From Chloroflexi bacterium 13_1_40CM_68_21 (GTDB lineage: Bacteria > Chloroflexota > Limnocylindria > P2-11E), in contig MNEO01000024.1 in NCBI GenBank assembly GCA_001917735.1, forward strand, positions 1 through 24,107: a stretch of 24,107 nt of DNA, given 5' to 3'. Positions 15,744-23,452 of this stretch are shown one piece after another (the stretch's first letter is position 1; each line of letters opens with the position of its first letter). Made by a program: the position numbers and the translations under genes. The notes under the pieces were generated by a model. The model worked only from the letters and a program-made list of their open reading frames with translations. It did no database searches and had not been told where the DNA came from.

Positions 15744-17086
15744 GCGGCGTATGGTGCCCGCGGCACGAGACGTCCGCGCCCGGGCCGGCCCACGACGGTC
15801 CCGCGCTCGAACACGACGTCGCCCCGCGACAGAACGACGTCCGGCCAGCCGGTCACGTCCCAGCCCTCGTACGGGTCGTAGTCGCAGGCCGAGTGCAGCT
15901 CGGCGGCGCGGACTACCCGGCGCCGATTCGCGTCGAACACCACGACGTCGGCATCCGAGCCCACCGCGAGCGCGCCCTTGCGCGGGTACATGCCCGCGAT
16001 CCGGGCCGGTGCGCTCGCGAGAACTTCGACGAGCCGCGTGAGCGTGAGGCGGCCCTTCGCCACACCCTCCGAATAGAGCATCGGGAGCAGCGTCTCGAGG
16101 TTCGACACGCCGGGTGGGATCCGATCGAAGGTGAGCCCAGGCGCGAGCTTCTCGGCCCGCCTGCGAGGGATGTGATCGGTACCGACGGTGTCGAGCGTGC
16201 CGTCGGCCAGCGCCGCCCACACCGCCTCGACATCTTCCGCCTCCCGGAGCGGCGGCTGTCCGACCCACAGCGCGGCATCGGGACGGCGGAACTGCTCGCG
16301 CGTCAGGTAGAGGTAGAGCGGCCGCGTCTCAGCGTGGACGCGATCGTCCGCCTCGCGAAGCGCCGCCAGCGCTCCGCGCGAGGAGAGGTGCACGAGATAG
16401 ATCGCGGCTCCGGTCTCGCGCGCGTGAGCGACCGCGGCGCGTACGGCGACCTCCTCCGACGCCGGCGGGCGGCTTTCGGGGAACCACTCGACACCGGTCC
16501 GCCCAGCGGCGTGGAGCTCGGCAGTCCGCCTCGCGACGATCCCGTAATCCTCGGCATGAACGGCGACCAGGGCTCCGGCATCGGCCGCCGCGCGATAAAC
16601 GGCGAGGTAATCGGCCATCCGCTCGGCGAAGCGCGGCGAGACCATGAAGACCTTCAGGCCGGCATGGCCTTCCCGCATCAGGCCCGGGATCTCGGCGCGC
16701 GCTTCGGCGCTCGGATCGGTCACGACGGCGTGGAACGCGAAGTCCGCGATCGCGCGCTCGGCGTCGCGCATCCCGCGCTCGATCCCGGCGCGGAGCGATC
16801 CCTCCTCCTGATAGACCATCGAGACGACTGTGGTGACCCCGCCCGAGACCGCGGCGCGGGTCCCGTGCTCGAAGTCGTCGAGCGGCCGGAACGTCGGCGT
16901 CGACGCGAGATGCGTGTGCAGGTCGACGCACCCGGGTAGCACGAGCCTTCCGCGCGCGTCGATCTCACGGTCCGCGCGTCCCACGGTGCCGATGGATGCG
17001 ATGCGACCACCCTCGATCGCGATGTCGGCGCGACGTTCGCCATCCGGCGTGACGACGGTCCCGCCACGGATCGCGACGTCGGTCAG
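15740..17086 (-). CDS. cyclic amidohydrolase, hydantoinase/dihydropyrimidinase-like, CTG start
   Basis: A 448-residue metal-dependent hydrolase of the dihydropyrimidinase/allantoinase/dihydroorotase group. Metal ligands are visible in order: His57 and His59 (DLHTHL), carboxylated Lys145 (GLKVFM), His177 (VHAED), His233 (VHLSS) and Asp304 (GTDHIP). The N-terminal TDVAIRGGTVVTPDGE is the standard small beta domain, but it lies upstream of the first ATG/GTG/TTG in frame (GTG 16984). The only sensible start is CTG 17086, with AGGAGG seven bases upstream and a CTGA overlap with the prfA stop. The ring substrate is not determined; the pattern after the DH motif fits hydantoinases better than dihydroorotases. 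Follows prfA where prmC is common. Confidence 0.88.
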   Translation of the reverse strand: MTDVAIRGGTVVTPDGERRADIAIEGGRIASIGTVGRADREIDARGRLVLPGCVDLHTHLASTPTFRPLDDFEHGTRAAVSGGVTTVVSMVYQEEGSLRAGIERGMRDAERAIADFAFHAVVTDPSAEARAEIPGLMREGHAGLKVFMVSPRFAERMADYLAVYRAAADAGALVAVHAEDYGIVARRTAELHAAGRTGVEWFPESRPPASEEVAVRAAVAHARETGAAIYLVHLSSRGALAALREADDRVHAETRPLYLYLTREQFRRPDAALWVGQPPLREAEDVEAVWAALADGTLDTVGTDHIPRRRAEKLAPGLTFDRIPPGVSNLETLLPMLYSEGVAKGRLTLTRLVEVLASAPARIAGMYPRKGALAVGSDADVVVFDANRRRVVRAAELHSACDYDPYEGWDVTGWPDVVLSRGDVVFERGTVVGRPGRGRLVPRAPYAA

Positions 17087-18183
17087 TCGGCGTCCTCCTC
17101 GAGACTCGAGAGACGCTCGGCCTCATCCTGGGCCGCGAGCGCATCGATCAGCTCGTCGATCTCGCCGTCCATGCGCCGCTCGATGTTCGAGATGTTGTAC
17201 CCGAGGCGCCGGTCCGTGATGCGGTCCTGCGGATAGTTGTACGTCCGCATCTTCTCGGCGCGCTCGCCCCTTCCGATCTGGGCCCGCCGCGCCGAGGACT
17301 CCTCGGCCTCGCGCTCCTCCTGCGCGCGCGCCAGCAAGCGCGCGCGTAGGACGGCCATGGCCTTCGCCTTGTTCTTGAGCTGGCTGCGTTCGTCCTGGCA
17401 GGTCACGACCTCGCCCGTCGGCAGGTGCGTGATACGCACCGCGGAGTCGGTGGTGTTCACGCCCTGGCCACCGTGGCCACCCGCCCGGTACACGTCGATC
17501 TTGAGATCCTCGTCGTTGATGACCAGGTCCGCCTCCTCGGCCTCGGGCAGCACCGCGACGGTCGCGGTTGAGGTGTGGATACGGCCCTGCGCCTCGGTCG
17601 CGGGTACGCGCTGCACGCGATGAACCCCGGACTCGAACTTCAGCTTCGAGTAGGCGCCTTTTCCGGCGACCCGGAAGATCACCTCCTTGAAGCCGTTCTT
17701 TTCCGATCGGCTGGCGGAGAGCTCCTCGGTCTTCCAGCGATGGCGCTCGGCGTAACGGAGGTACATCTTGTAGAGATCGCCCGCGAACAACGCGGCCTCT
17801 TCGCCGCCCTCCCCGGCACGGATCTCGACGATGACGTTCTTCTCATCGAGCGGATCGCGCGGCACGAGCTGCGAGCGAAGACGCGCGCCGAGCTCTGCCA
17901 CCTTGTCGGTCGCTTCAGCGATCTCCTCACGCGCCAGGTCGCGCAGATCGGCATCGTCGCCGTCCGCCAGGTCGCGCGCCTCGGTGAGCCGCTTCTCCGC
18001 GGCGCGAAGGGAGCGCACGGTGTCGACCACAGGCTCGAGCGCGGCGAACTCCTGCCCGACCGTACGCAGGCGGGAGGGGTCGGACGTCGTCGCGGGGTCG
18101 GAAAGCGCGCGGCCCAGCTCGTCGTAACGCTCCTCGACCTTGTTGAGCCGTTTGCGCAGCCCCGGCGTCAGCGTGTCGGTCAT
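17083..18183 (-). CDS. prfA: peptide chain release factor 1
   Basis: A 366-residue class I release factor that reads UAA and UAG and triggers peptidyl-tRNA hydrolysis. The RF1-specific anticodon motif PAT is at 194-196 (RVPATEAQGRIHTS); RF2 would have SPF. The catalytic GGQ is at 238-240 within GGHGGQGVNTTDSAVR, and the residue after Gln is Gly where E. coli has His. The N-terminal coiled coil (about 5-75) and the domain EIRAGEGGEEAALFAGDLYKM are canonical. ATG 18183 overlaps the DUF1385 stop as ATGA and has GGAGG seven bases upstream. A larger open frame to 19125 is shadow. Neighbours rpmE, tdk and DUF1385 are the usual context. Confidence 0.97.
   Translation of the reverse strand: MTDTLTPGLRKRLNKVEERYDELGRALSDPATTSDPSRLRTVGQEFAALEPVVDTVRSLRAAEKRLTEARDLADGDDADLRDLAREEIAEATDKVAELGARLRSQLVPRDPLDEKNVIVEIRAGEGGEEAALFAGDLYKMYLRYAERHRWKTEELSASRSEKNGFKEVIFRVAGKGAYSKLKFESGVHRVQRVPATEAQGRIHTSTATVAVLPEAEEADLVINDEDLKIDVYRAGGHGGQGVNTTDSAVRITHLPTGEVVTCQDERSQLKNKAKAMAVLRARLLARAQEEREAEESSARRAQIGRGERAEKMRTYNYPQDRITDRRLGYNISNIERRMDGEIDELIDALAAQDEAERLSSLEEDAD
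17094..17099 (-). promoter_or_regulatory. Shine-Dalgarno AGGAGG deciding the CTG start of the hydantoinase
   Basis: The complement reads AGGAGG inside the last codons of prfA, seven bases before CTG 17086. Together with the CTGA overlap it supports CTG as the true initiation codon, restoring 34 conserved N-terminal residues. Confidence 0.65.
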
Positions 18184-19081
18184 GCGGCGGCCTCCGCCTC
18201 GCGATCCCCGGCGATGGCTTCCTCGAGCGATGCGACCGCCACTTCGATCATCCGCGCGTCCGGACGCCGCGTGGTGATCCGCTGCAACAGCAGACCGGGC
18301 GCAATGAGGACTCGCATGACGGGGAGACGCTCGTGCGCCGCGCCGAGCCTCAGCACTTCGTAGGAGATCGATGCGACCGGGATGACCAAAACGAGCCGCG
18401 TGACGAGGTCGACGAGGAGATTGACCCGCGGCAGGAACGCGAACAGGGCGATCGCCACGACGGCGACGAACAAGAGGAACGCTGTGCCGCAGCGCGGGTG
18501 CGCCGTCGGATAGGGCGCGATGCGCTCGGGCACGAGCGGGTCGCCGTGCTCGAACGCGTGGATGGTCATGTGCTCGGCGCCGTGATACGCGAACACTCGC
18601 CGAACGTCGGGCATGAACGAGATCGCGATGAGATAGCCGATGAGGAGCGCGAGGCGGATCAGGCCTTCGGTGATGTTCAGCACGACGGAGCTCGGGATCG
18701 CGGCACGCGCCAGATTGGTCGCCACGTAGGGGACCCCAATGAAGAGCACGAGCGCGGCGAGGAGCGCGGCTCCGATGATCACGTTGTTGCCACCGGTGCT
18801 CGAGTGCTCCTGGCCTTCGAGCTGCACTTCCGCAGACCGCATCAGCATGCGGAGTCCGTAGCTCAGCGACTCCCACAACACCACGATCCCGCGCACGAAC
18901 GGCAGCCGCGCGACGCGCGAGCGCAGAAGTGGCGAGCGCAGTGGCTCGCGATACCGGTAGATGTCGCCATTCGGCCGGCGGCAGGCGAGGGCGACGGTCC
19001 GTCGCCCGCGGATCATCACCCCCTCGATGACCGCCTGACCGCCGTATGTCGTGGGCTGCGGCTTCTTCTCTTTCACGTCGC

Positions 19082-19085
<4 letters not shown>
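18180..19085 (-). CDS. DUF1385 family membrane protein
   Basis: A 301-residue polytopic protein. The family signatures are [14 protein letters not shown] near the N-terminus, [25 protein letters not shown] and [13 protein letters not shown]. About four hydrophobic helices lie near residues 100-125, 140-160, 205-225 and 228-248. The His/Glu/Cys-rich motifs suggest a metal site, but no activity is established. I place the start at GTG 19085 because it makes a GTGA overlap with the frame-restored tdk stop; an open frame up to 19130 would overlap tdk more. It lies in the conserved order rpmE-tdk-DUF1385-prfA seen in Firmicutes and Chloroflexota. Confidence 0.92.
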
Positions 19086-19680
<595 letters not shown>

Positions 19681-19926
19681 CTAACGGTGCGGAGCGGCCT
19701 CCGCGGTCGCGGACGGGGCCGCCTGTTCTTTCTTCGCGTACCGCTTGGTGAAGCGTTCGACGCGACCCTGCACGTCGAGGATGTGCTGCGTGCCCGTGAA
19801 GAACGGATGGCAGCCTGCGCAGACCTCGACGTGGAGCTCCGGCTTGGTGGAGCCCGTCGTGTACGTGCGGCCGCAGGCGCAGATGATCTTCGCCTGCATG
19901 TATTTGGGGTGGATCTTTTCTTTCAT
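19681..19926 (-). CDS. rpmE: 50S ribosomal protein L31
   Basis: An 81-residue large-subunit protein starting at ATG 19926, with AGAGGT a few bases upstream. It carries four cysteines, C16, C18, C36 and C39, so it is the zinc-binding (C+) type of L31. The core [19 protein letters not shown] is diagnostic. A 15-residue Ala/Pro-rich tail extends the usual length. The stop abuts the tdk start. Rps/rpm neighbours rpmA and rplU upstream suggest one ribosomal transcript. Confidence 0.97.
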   Translation of the reverse strand: MKEKIHPKYMQAKIICACGRTYTTGSTKPELHVEVCAGCHPFFTGTQHILDVQGRVERFTKRYAKKEQAAPSATAEAAPHR

Positions 19927-19936
19927 GGGATGACCT

Positions 19937-20191
19937 CTAACTCGCGATGACGCTCACGCGGCGGCGATCGTCGCGTGCAGGCTTGAACTCCACGGTCCCC
20001 GCGATAAGCGCGAAGAGCGTGTGGTCCTTGCCGACACCGACGTTGTTTCCGGGTAAAACACGGGTGCCGCGCTGACGGACGATGACCGTCCCCGCGTTGA
20101 CGCGCGCGCCCGCGTATTCCTTGACGCCGAGCCGTTGGCCGGCGCTGTCTCGTCCGTTGCGGGTGGAACCCGCGCCTTTCTTGTGTGCCAT
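19937..20191 (-). CDS. rpmA: 50S ribosomal protein L27
   Basis: An 84-residue protein that reaches the peptidyl transferase centre with its N-terminal tail. It starts [16 protein letters not shown] at ATG 20191 and has no cleavable N-terminal extension of the kind seen in Firmicutes. The core [19 protein letters not shown] is canonical. It follows rplU by three bases and precedes rpmE by ten. Confidence 0.98.
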   Translation of the reverse strand: MAHKKGAGSTRNGRDSAGQRLGVKEYAGARVNAGTVIVRQRGTRVLPGNNVGVGKDHTLFALIAGTVEFKPARDDRRRVSVIAS

Positions 20192-20194
20192 TTC

Positions 20195-20506
20195 CTATGC
20201 CTCGATCTTCACGATTCGAAGTGTCGTCTCGTCCTGGCGGTGGCCGCGTGTCTTCCGTGACCGCGTCTTGTTCTTGTACTTGAACACCCGGAGCTTCGGG
20301 CCTCTTCCATGCCGGACGATCTCCGCCGTGACCTTGGCGTCACTCACGAAGGGCGTCCCGGCGCGTACGCGAACCCCGTCGGCAATGAGCAGCACCTGGT
20401 CGAAGGTAACCGTATCCCCGGGATTCGCCTTGCGGCGATCGACGGTGATCTGGGTGCCTTCCTCGACCCGGAAGCTCTTCGTGCCGCTTCGGACGACCGC
20501 GTACAC
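20195..20506 (-). CDS. rplU: 50S ribosomal protein L21
   Basis: A 103-residue large-subunit protein. The start is GTG 20506 (VYAVVRSGTKSFRVEEG), the normal L21 N-terminus; the open frame to 20839 is read-through of the leader. The C-terminal KYKNKTRSRKTRGHRQDET binds 23S rRNA and is characteristic. A GAGG-like site lies about ten bases upstream. It heads the operon and is preceded by a hairpin leader. Confidence 0.97.
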   Translation of the reverse strand: MYAVVRSGTKSFRVEEGTQITVDRRKANPGDTVTFDQVLLIADGVRVRAGTPFVSDAKVTAEIVRHGRGPKLRVFKYKNKTRSRKTRGHRQDETTLRIVKIEA

Positions 20507-20529
20507 GGATGGGGTGACCTCTCCGAACA

Positions 20530-20571
20530 GAAAAAGTCGCCGCGCATCACGCGCGACGTAAGAAAAGTATA
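20530..20571 (-). promoter_or_regulatory. rplU leader: -10-like box and hairpin with T-tract (putative attenuator)
   Basis: On the minus strand TATACT (complement of 20566-20571) is a good -10. Just downstream, complement of 20536-20556 forms a stem GTCGCGCG/CGCgGCGAC with one bulge and a 5-base loop, directly followed by TTTTT (20531-20535) and then by the GGAGAGG and GTG of rplU. This is the layout of an intrinsic terminator within a leader. L21 leaders are known in Firmicutes; regulation here is inference. Confidence 0.5.
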
Positions 20572-20602
20572 GCGGACGGCCGTCCAACGACGACCGTCCG
20601 CT
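20571..20602 (-). terminator. inverted repeat downstream of the broken membrane gene, possible terminator
   Basis: AGCGGACGG (20571-20579) and CCGTCCGCT (20594-20602) are a perfect 9-bp inverted repeat with a 14-base loop, followed on the minus strand by ATACTTTTC. An inner palindrome GGACGGCCGTCC spans 20574-20585. It could end the oxidase-like gene transcript; the T-tract is weak and it overlaps the rplU -10-like box. Confidence 0.4.
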
Positions 20603-21748
20603 CTGTCGTTCCCGTAGGCCGGAGCCGGGGCGCGCATCGTCGCCTGGGCGGCCATGAGGCGCATCTCGTACGTCACGATCGCGAGCAGCGCCGAAAGACC
20701 CATGATCGGCGCGGTGAAAGCCACTGGGTGCGCGAACGTGGAGGAGCCCGCGCTCGTACCGATGAAGATGAGTACCGCGACAAATGAGGCCGCACCGATA
20801 TTGAGGCCCCAGAAGATGACGTGATCGGCCCAGGGCCACACGCGTGGGCGGTCGGCCATCAGCGTTAGGACCGCCCCAAACAGCATGTTGGTCGAGAGGC
20901 CTACGAACATCGTGTGGTTGAGCGCGTTGATGAAGCCCGCAGGGATCTTCGAAAAGTCACCCTGCGCCGCGATGGTCATCTGGACCAGCATGACGAGTAG
21001 AACCAGCCCGAGGACCATGAAGGGGATCGTGATCGCGGCATGGCGGGCCCCGGTCGGCGCGCCCCATGGTGCTCCCAGAACGCGGTCGCCCAGTCGCGAG
21101 CGTGAGCCCGGCGAGGAAGAGGAGCCATGACTGGATCTCGCCGCCCCTCGTCCGCCTACCGCCCGGATTCAGGATCCATTCGGCGAGACCGGCCGCGACG
21201 AGAATCAGGTAGCCGCCGACCTGCGCGGACGCGTGCGCGCCAATGAGGACACCGTTCTGCTCGTTGAGGTTGTTGGTCGCGTACAAGATCTGAACGATCA
21301 CGCCGAGCGTCGAGCCGATGACGAGAGTCGTGAGTCCAAGGACGATCGAGAGCTGCGGGTTGGTGAGACGACCGTAGCCGATCGTCGCGGCGCGGTAGGC
21401 CACCCATGCCCACCAGCCAAAAGGTCGTCGCAAGCATGACCACGCCGAACAGGGCGCGCGCGTAGAAGTTGCCAGACCAGAAGGCGAGGACGTAGGCCGC
21501 GGCGGCGAGCGCAGTCAGGAGGATGTTCGGCCCCACCGTCGATCCGTTGCGGCCGAAGAGAGCAAGCGCGACGCCGAAGACACCCATCGTGATCCACCCG
21601 AGCGTCCCCGAGTGAAGATGGTGAGAAGCGTGTTGCGATCGACATCGCCGATGATCTTGGCGGCGTTCGTGAGGCCGATCAGTGCCGTGAGCGCGAAGAT
21701 GCCAAGCCCGTACTGGAAGGCGCGAGTGGCGCCTGCTGGATACGTCAT
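20603..21748 (-). pseudogene. polytopic membrane protein resembling heme-copper oxidase subunit I, disrupted by several frameshifts
   Basis: One protein of about 380 residues is spread over several frames. From ATG 21748 (GGAGGG upstream): MTYPAGATRAFQYG to NTLLT; then HLHSGTLGWITMGVFG to FWLVGM; then VAYRAATIGYGRLTNPQL to LAGLTLAT; then AFWEHHG; then APTGARHAAITIPFMVLG to YEMRLMAAQATM. Fragments join end to end and are rich in transmembrane helices (about ten). Conserved-looking histidines (HLHSG, GAHASAQVG, EHHG, NHTMFVG) suggest a heme-copper-oxidase-like fold, but I do not recognise the exact family. Indels lie at about 21620, 21403, 21080-21095 and 21060-21070, all in C or G runs. No stop is found before the terminator-like repeat, so the 3' end is approximate. 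It could be a pseudogene or homopolymer sequencing error. Confidence 0.7.
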
Positions 21749-21753
21749 GAGTC

Positions 21754-21772
21754 CCTCCCTCGCCGCGGGAGG
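21754..21772 (-). promoter_or_regulatory. hairpin that could mask the ribosome site of the membrane gene
   Basis: Directly after the MBL gene stop the minus strand reads CCTCCC, a 7-base loop and GGGAGG (stems 21767-21772 and 21754-21759). GGGAGG is the Shine-Dalgarno of the next gene (ATG 21748), so folding would hide it unless ribosomes from the upstream gene open the stem. Confidence 0.4.
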
Positions 21773-22414
21773 TTAGCGCGCCCGGGAGTCCAGCGCGACG
21801 ACCTGCACGTTCTCCGGGAGTGAACCGCGTGTGACGGAGAGCTTGGCGACCGGGGTGAGCTCCTTGACGCCGAGCTCGTGCAGCAGGCGGTCGAACGGCG
21901 TGTCCTTCTTCTTGTCGTCCGGGTCATACGACATCGGCACCACCACCTTGGGCTCGAGCTGATGGATGACCTCCGCGGCCTTCGCCGCCGTGAGGTTCAC
22001 GTCCGCGCCGGAGATCGGCACGAGCACGATGTCGACGTCGCCGAGCCGCTCGAGGTCCGCGGCGGGGAGCTCGTGCCCGAGGTCGCCGAGATGGCAGACC
22101 ACGAGATCGTCGAGGCGTATCGCGAAGACCGTATTTCGTCCGCGGGCGGTGCCCTTCTCATCGTCGTGGAACGCCCCGATGCCGGTGACCAGCACCTCGC
22201 GAATCTCGTATTCCCCGGGCCCCCGGAGGACGACCGGCTCGCCGCCGACGCTCTTGAGACTCGAGTGTCCAGGGTGCTCGTGCGAGATCGTGACGATCGC
22301 CGCTTCGGTCTTGGGAATGGCGTGCCCAGATTTGGGATCAGGCGGATCGGTCAGCACGACGCCTTCGCGGCCGCGCATGCGAAAACACGCGTGGCCGAGC
22401 CAGGTGAGGTCCAT
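21773..22414 (-). CDS. small MBL-fold metallo-hydrolase (Lactamase_B_3-like)
   Basis: A 213-residue protein starting at ATG 22414 (MDLTWLGHACF), the typical UlaG-like beginning. Its metal motif reads SHEHPGHSS, with His45, His47 and His50 but Gly49 where Asp is usual (HxHxDH becomes HxHxGH). VCHLGDLGH gives the next His/Asp pair. The core VVVPMSYD and the start match the small beta-lactamase-fold hydrolases near UPF0173/PF13483. Substrate unknown. It is divergent from the sigma factor; a longer open frame upstream overlaps the sigma gene and is rejected. Likely co-transcribed with the broken membrane gene 24 bases downstream. Confidence 0.86.
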   Translation of the reverse strand: MDLTWLGHACFRMRGREGVVLTDPPDPKSGHAIPKTEAAIVTISHEHPGHSSLKSVGGEPVVLRGPGEYEIREVLVTGIGAFHDDEKGTARGRNTVFAIRLDDLVVCHLGDLGHELPAADLERLGDVDIVLVPISGADVNLTAAKAAEVIHQLEPKVVVPMSYDPDDKKKDTPFDRLLHELGVKELTPVAKLSVTRGSLPENVQVVALDSRAR

Positions 22415-22495
22415 GAAGTGGGCCGAGAATACGCGAAACACGGCGCCGGACCACCGGGTAGAGCGAGTGACCGGGCGAGGTCCTGGCCGTGCAAC

Positions 22496-22500
22496 GGAGG
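22496..22500 (+). promoter_or_regulatory. Shine-Dalgarno GGAGG deciding the CTG start of the sigma factor
   Basis: GGAGG lies five bases before CTG 22506. The GTG at 22467, the other in-frame candidate near the family N-terminus, has no comparable site. The 91 bases from 22415 to 22505 between the divergent starts show no clear promoter boxes to me. Confidence 0.5.
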
Positions 22501-22505
22501 CTCGG

Positions 22506-23063
22506 CTGACCGGCACAGACCAGGACGTCGTACGGGCGTGCCTCGCCGGTGACGCGGACGCCTACGCGAGCCTCGTCGAGCGGTACGGAGGCCGCGTGTA
22601 CAACATCGCACTGCGGATCACGGGCGACGCCGACGCGGCGAACGACTGCGCTCAGGAGGCATTCATCCGGGCCTATCGCGCGCTTCACCAGTACGATCCG
22701 GCGCTGCCCCTCGGGCCGTGGCTCTTTCGTATCACCACGAACGCCAGCTTGAATCACGTTCGCCGCTGGCACGCGCACGAGGCTCCCGTCGAGGAGCTGC
22801 CCGAGTCACCGGAGGAACAGGATGCAGGGCCCGAGGCCACCGCCCTTCGCCGCGAAGAGCTCGGAGAGGTGGTCGCGGCGATGGCCGAGCTGCCTCCGGC
22901 CTACCGCGCGGCGCTCACCCTCCGCCACATGCAGCAGCTCTCCTATCAAGAGGTCGCGGACGCGCTCGGCATCCCGCTCGGTACCGTGAAGACGCACCTG
23001 CATCGCGCGCGGGCCGCGCTCAAGGTACGCCTGGCGGCACGGCTGAAGGGTAGGTCCGTGTGA
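22506..23063 (+). CDS. ECF-type RNA polymerase sigma factor
   Basis: A 185-residue sigma-70 family protein lacking regions 1 and 3. Region 2 spans about residues 10-90 (LVERYGGRVYNIALRITG, CAQEAFIRAYRAL, PWLFRITTNASLNHVRR). Region 4 spans about 125-180 (ELPPAYRAALTLRH, LSYQEVADALGIPLGTVKTH, LHRARAALK). It directs RNA polymerase to a specific set of promoters, usually including its own. I place the start at CTG 22506 because GGAGG lies five bases upstream and the N-terminus then fits the family; GTG 22467 would add 13 residues. Its stop overlaps the next gene as GTGA, the typical coupling to an anti-sigma factor. Confidence 0.93.
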   Translation: MTGTDQDVVRACLAGDADAYASLVERYGGRVYNIALRITGDADAANDCAQEAFIRAYRALHQYDPALPLGPWLFRITTNASLNHVRRWHAHEAPVEELPESPEEQDAGPEATALRREELGEVVAAMAELPPAYRAALTLRHMQQLSYQEVADALGIPLGTVKTHLHRARAALKVRLAARLKGRSV

Positions 23064-23452
23064 GCCGGTACGCGCCGTCGGATATCGAACCCGAAGAACG
23101 TTCCACGCATCAGCTCCTCGCCGCGGTGCCGCCGCAGGCCCTTCCGCTCGGCTTCCGCGACGCGGTCATGCGTCGCGTCGTCTCCGGCCAAGCCGTCGGA
23201 TGGGAATGGATCGTCGCCGGTGTCCTCGCGCTACCGTCAATTGGCTTTCTCATCTACCAGCTCTCGCTACACGGCGACGAGTTCACCGCGGCGCTGAACA
23301 ACGTCGTGACCGCGGCGTCGGCCGAGAGCTCGGACGCGTTCTTCTTCATCGACGGCACGACTGTGCTCGCGCTCGTGATCCTCGGTGTCGCGAGTCTCAT
23401 CGCCGCACATGCGTCGATAGTCGCTCCCGTACGGCGGCAGGCGAGCCGATGA
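23060..23452 (+). CDS. two-TM membrane protein, putative anti-sigma factor
   Basis: A 130-residue protein with a soluble N-terminus of about 45 residues and two hydrophobic segments (about 47-67 and 100-122). The N-terminal part (HQLLAAVPPQALPLGFRDAVMRRV) resembles the helix that precedes the membrane segment in anti-sigma proteins, but the zinc-binding HxxxCxxC of ZAS factors is absent. The GTG start overlaps the sigma stop (GTGA), and the stop overlaps the next start (ATGA). Position, topology and coupling make an anti-sigma role likely; the sequence alone does not prove it. Confidence 0.7.
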   Translation: MSRYAPSDIEPEERSTHQLLAAVPPQALPLGFRDAVMRRVVSGQAVGWEWIVAGVLALPSIGFLIYQLSLHGDEFTAALNNVVTAASAESSDAFFFIDGTTVLALVILGVASLIAAHASIVAPVRRQASR

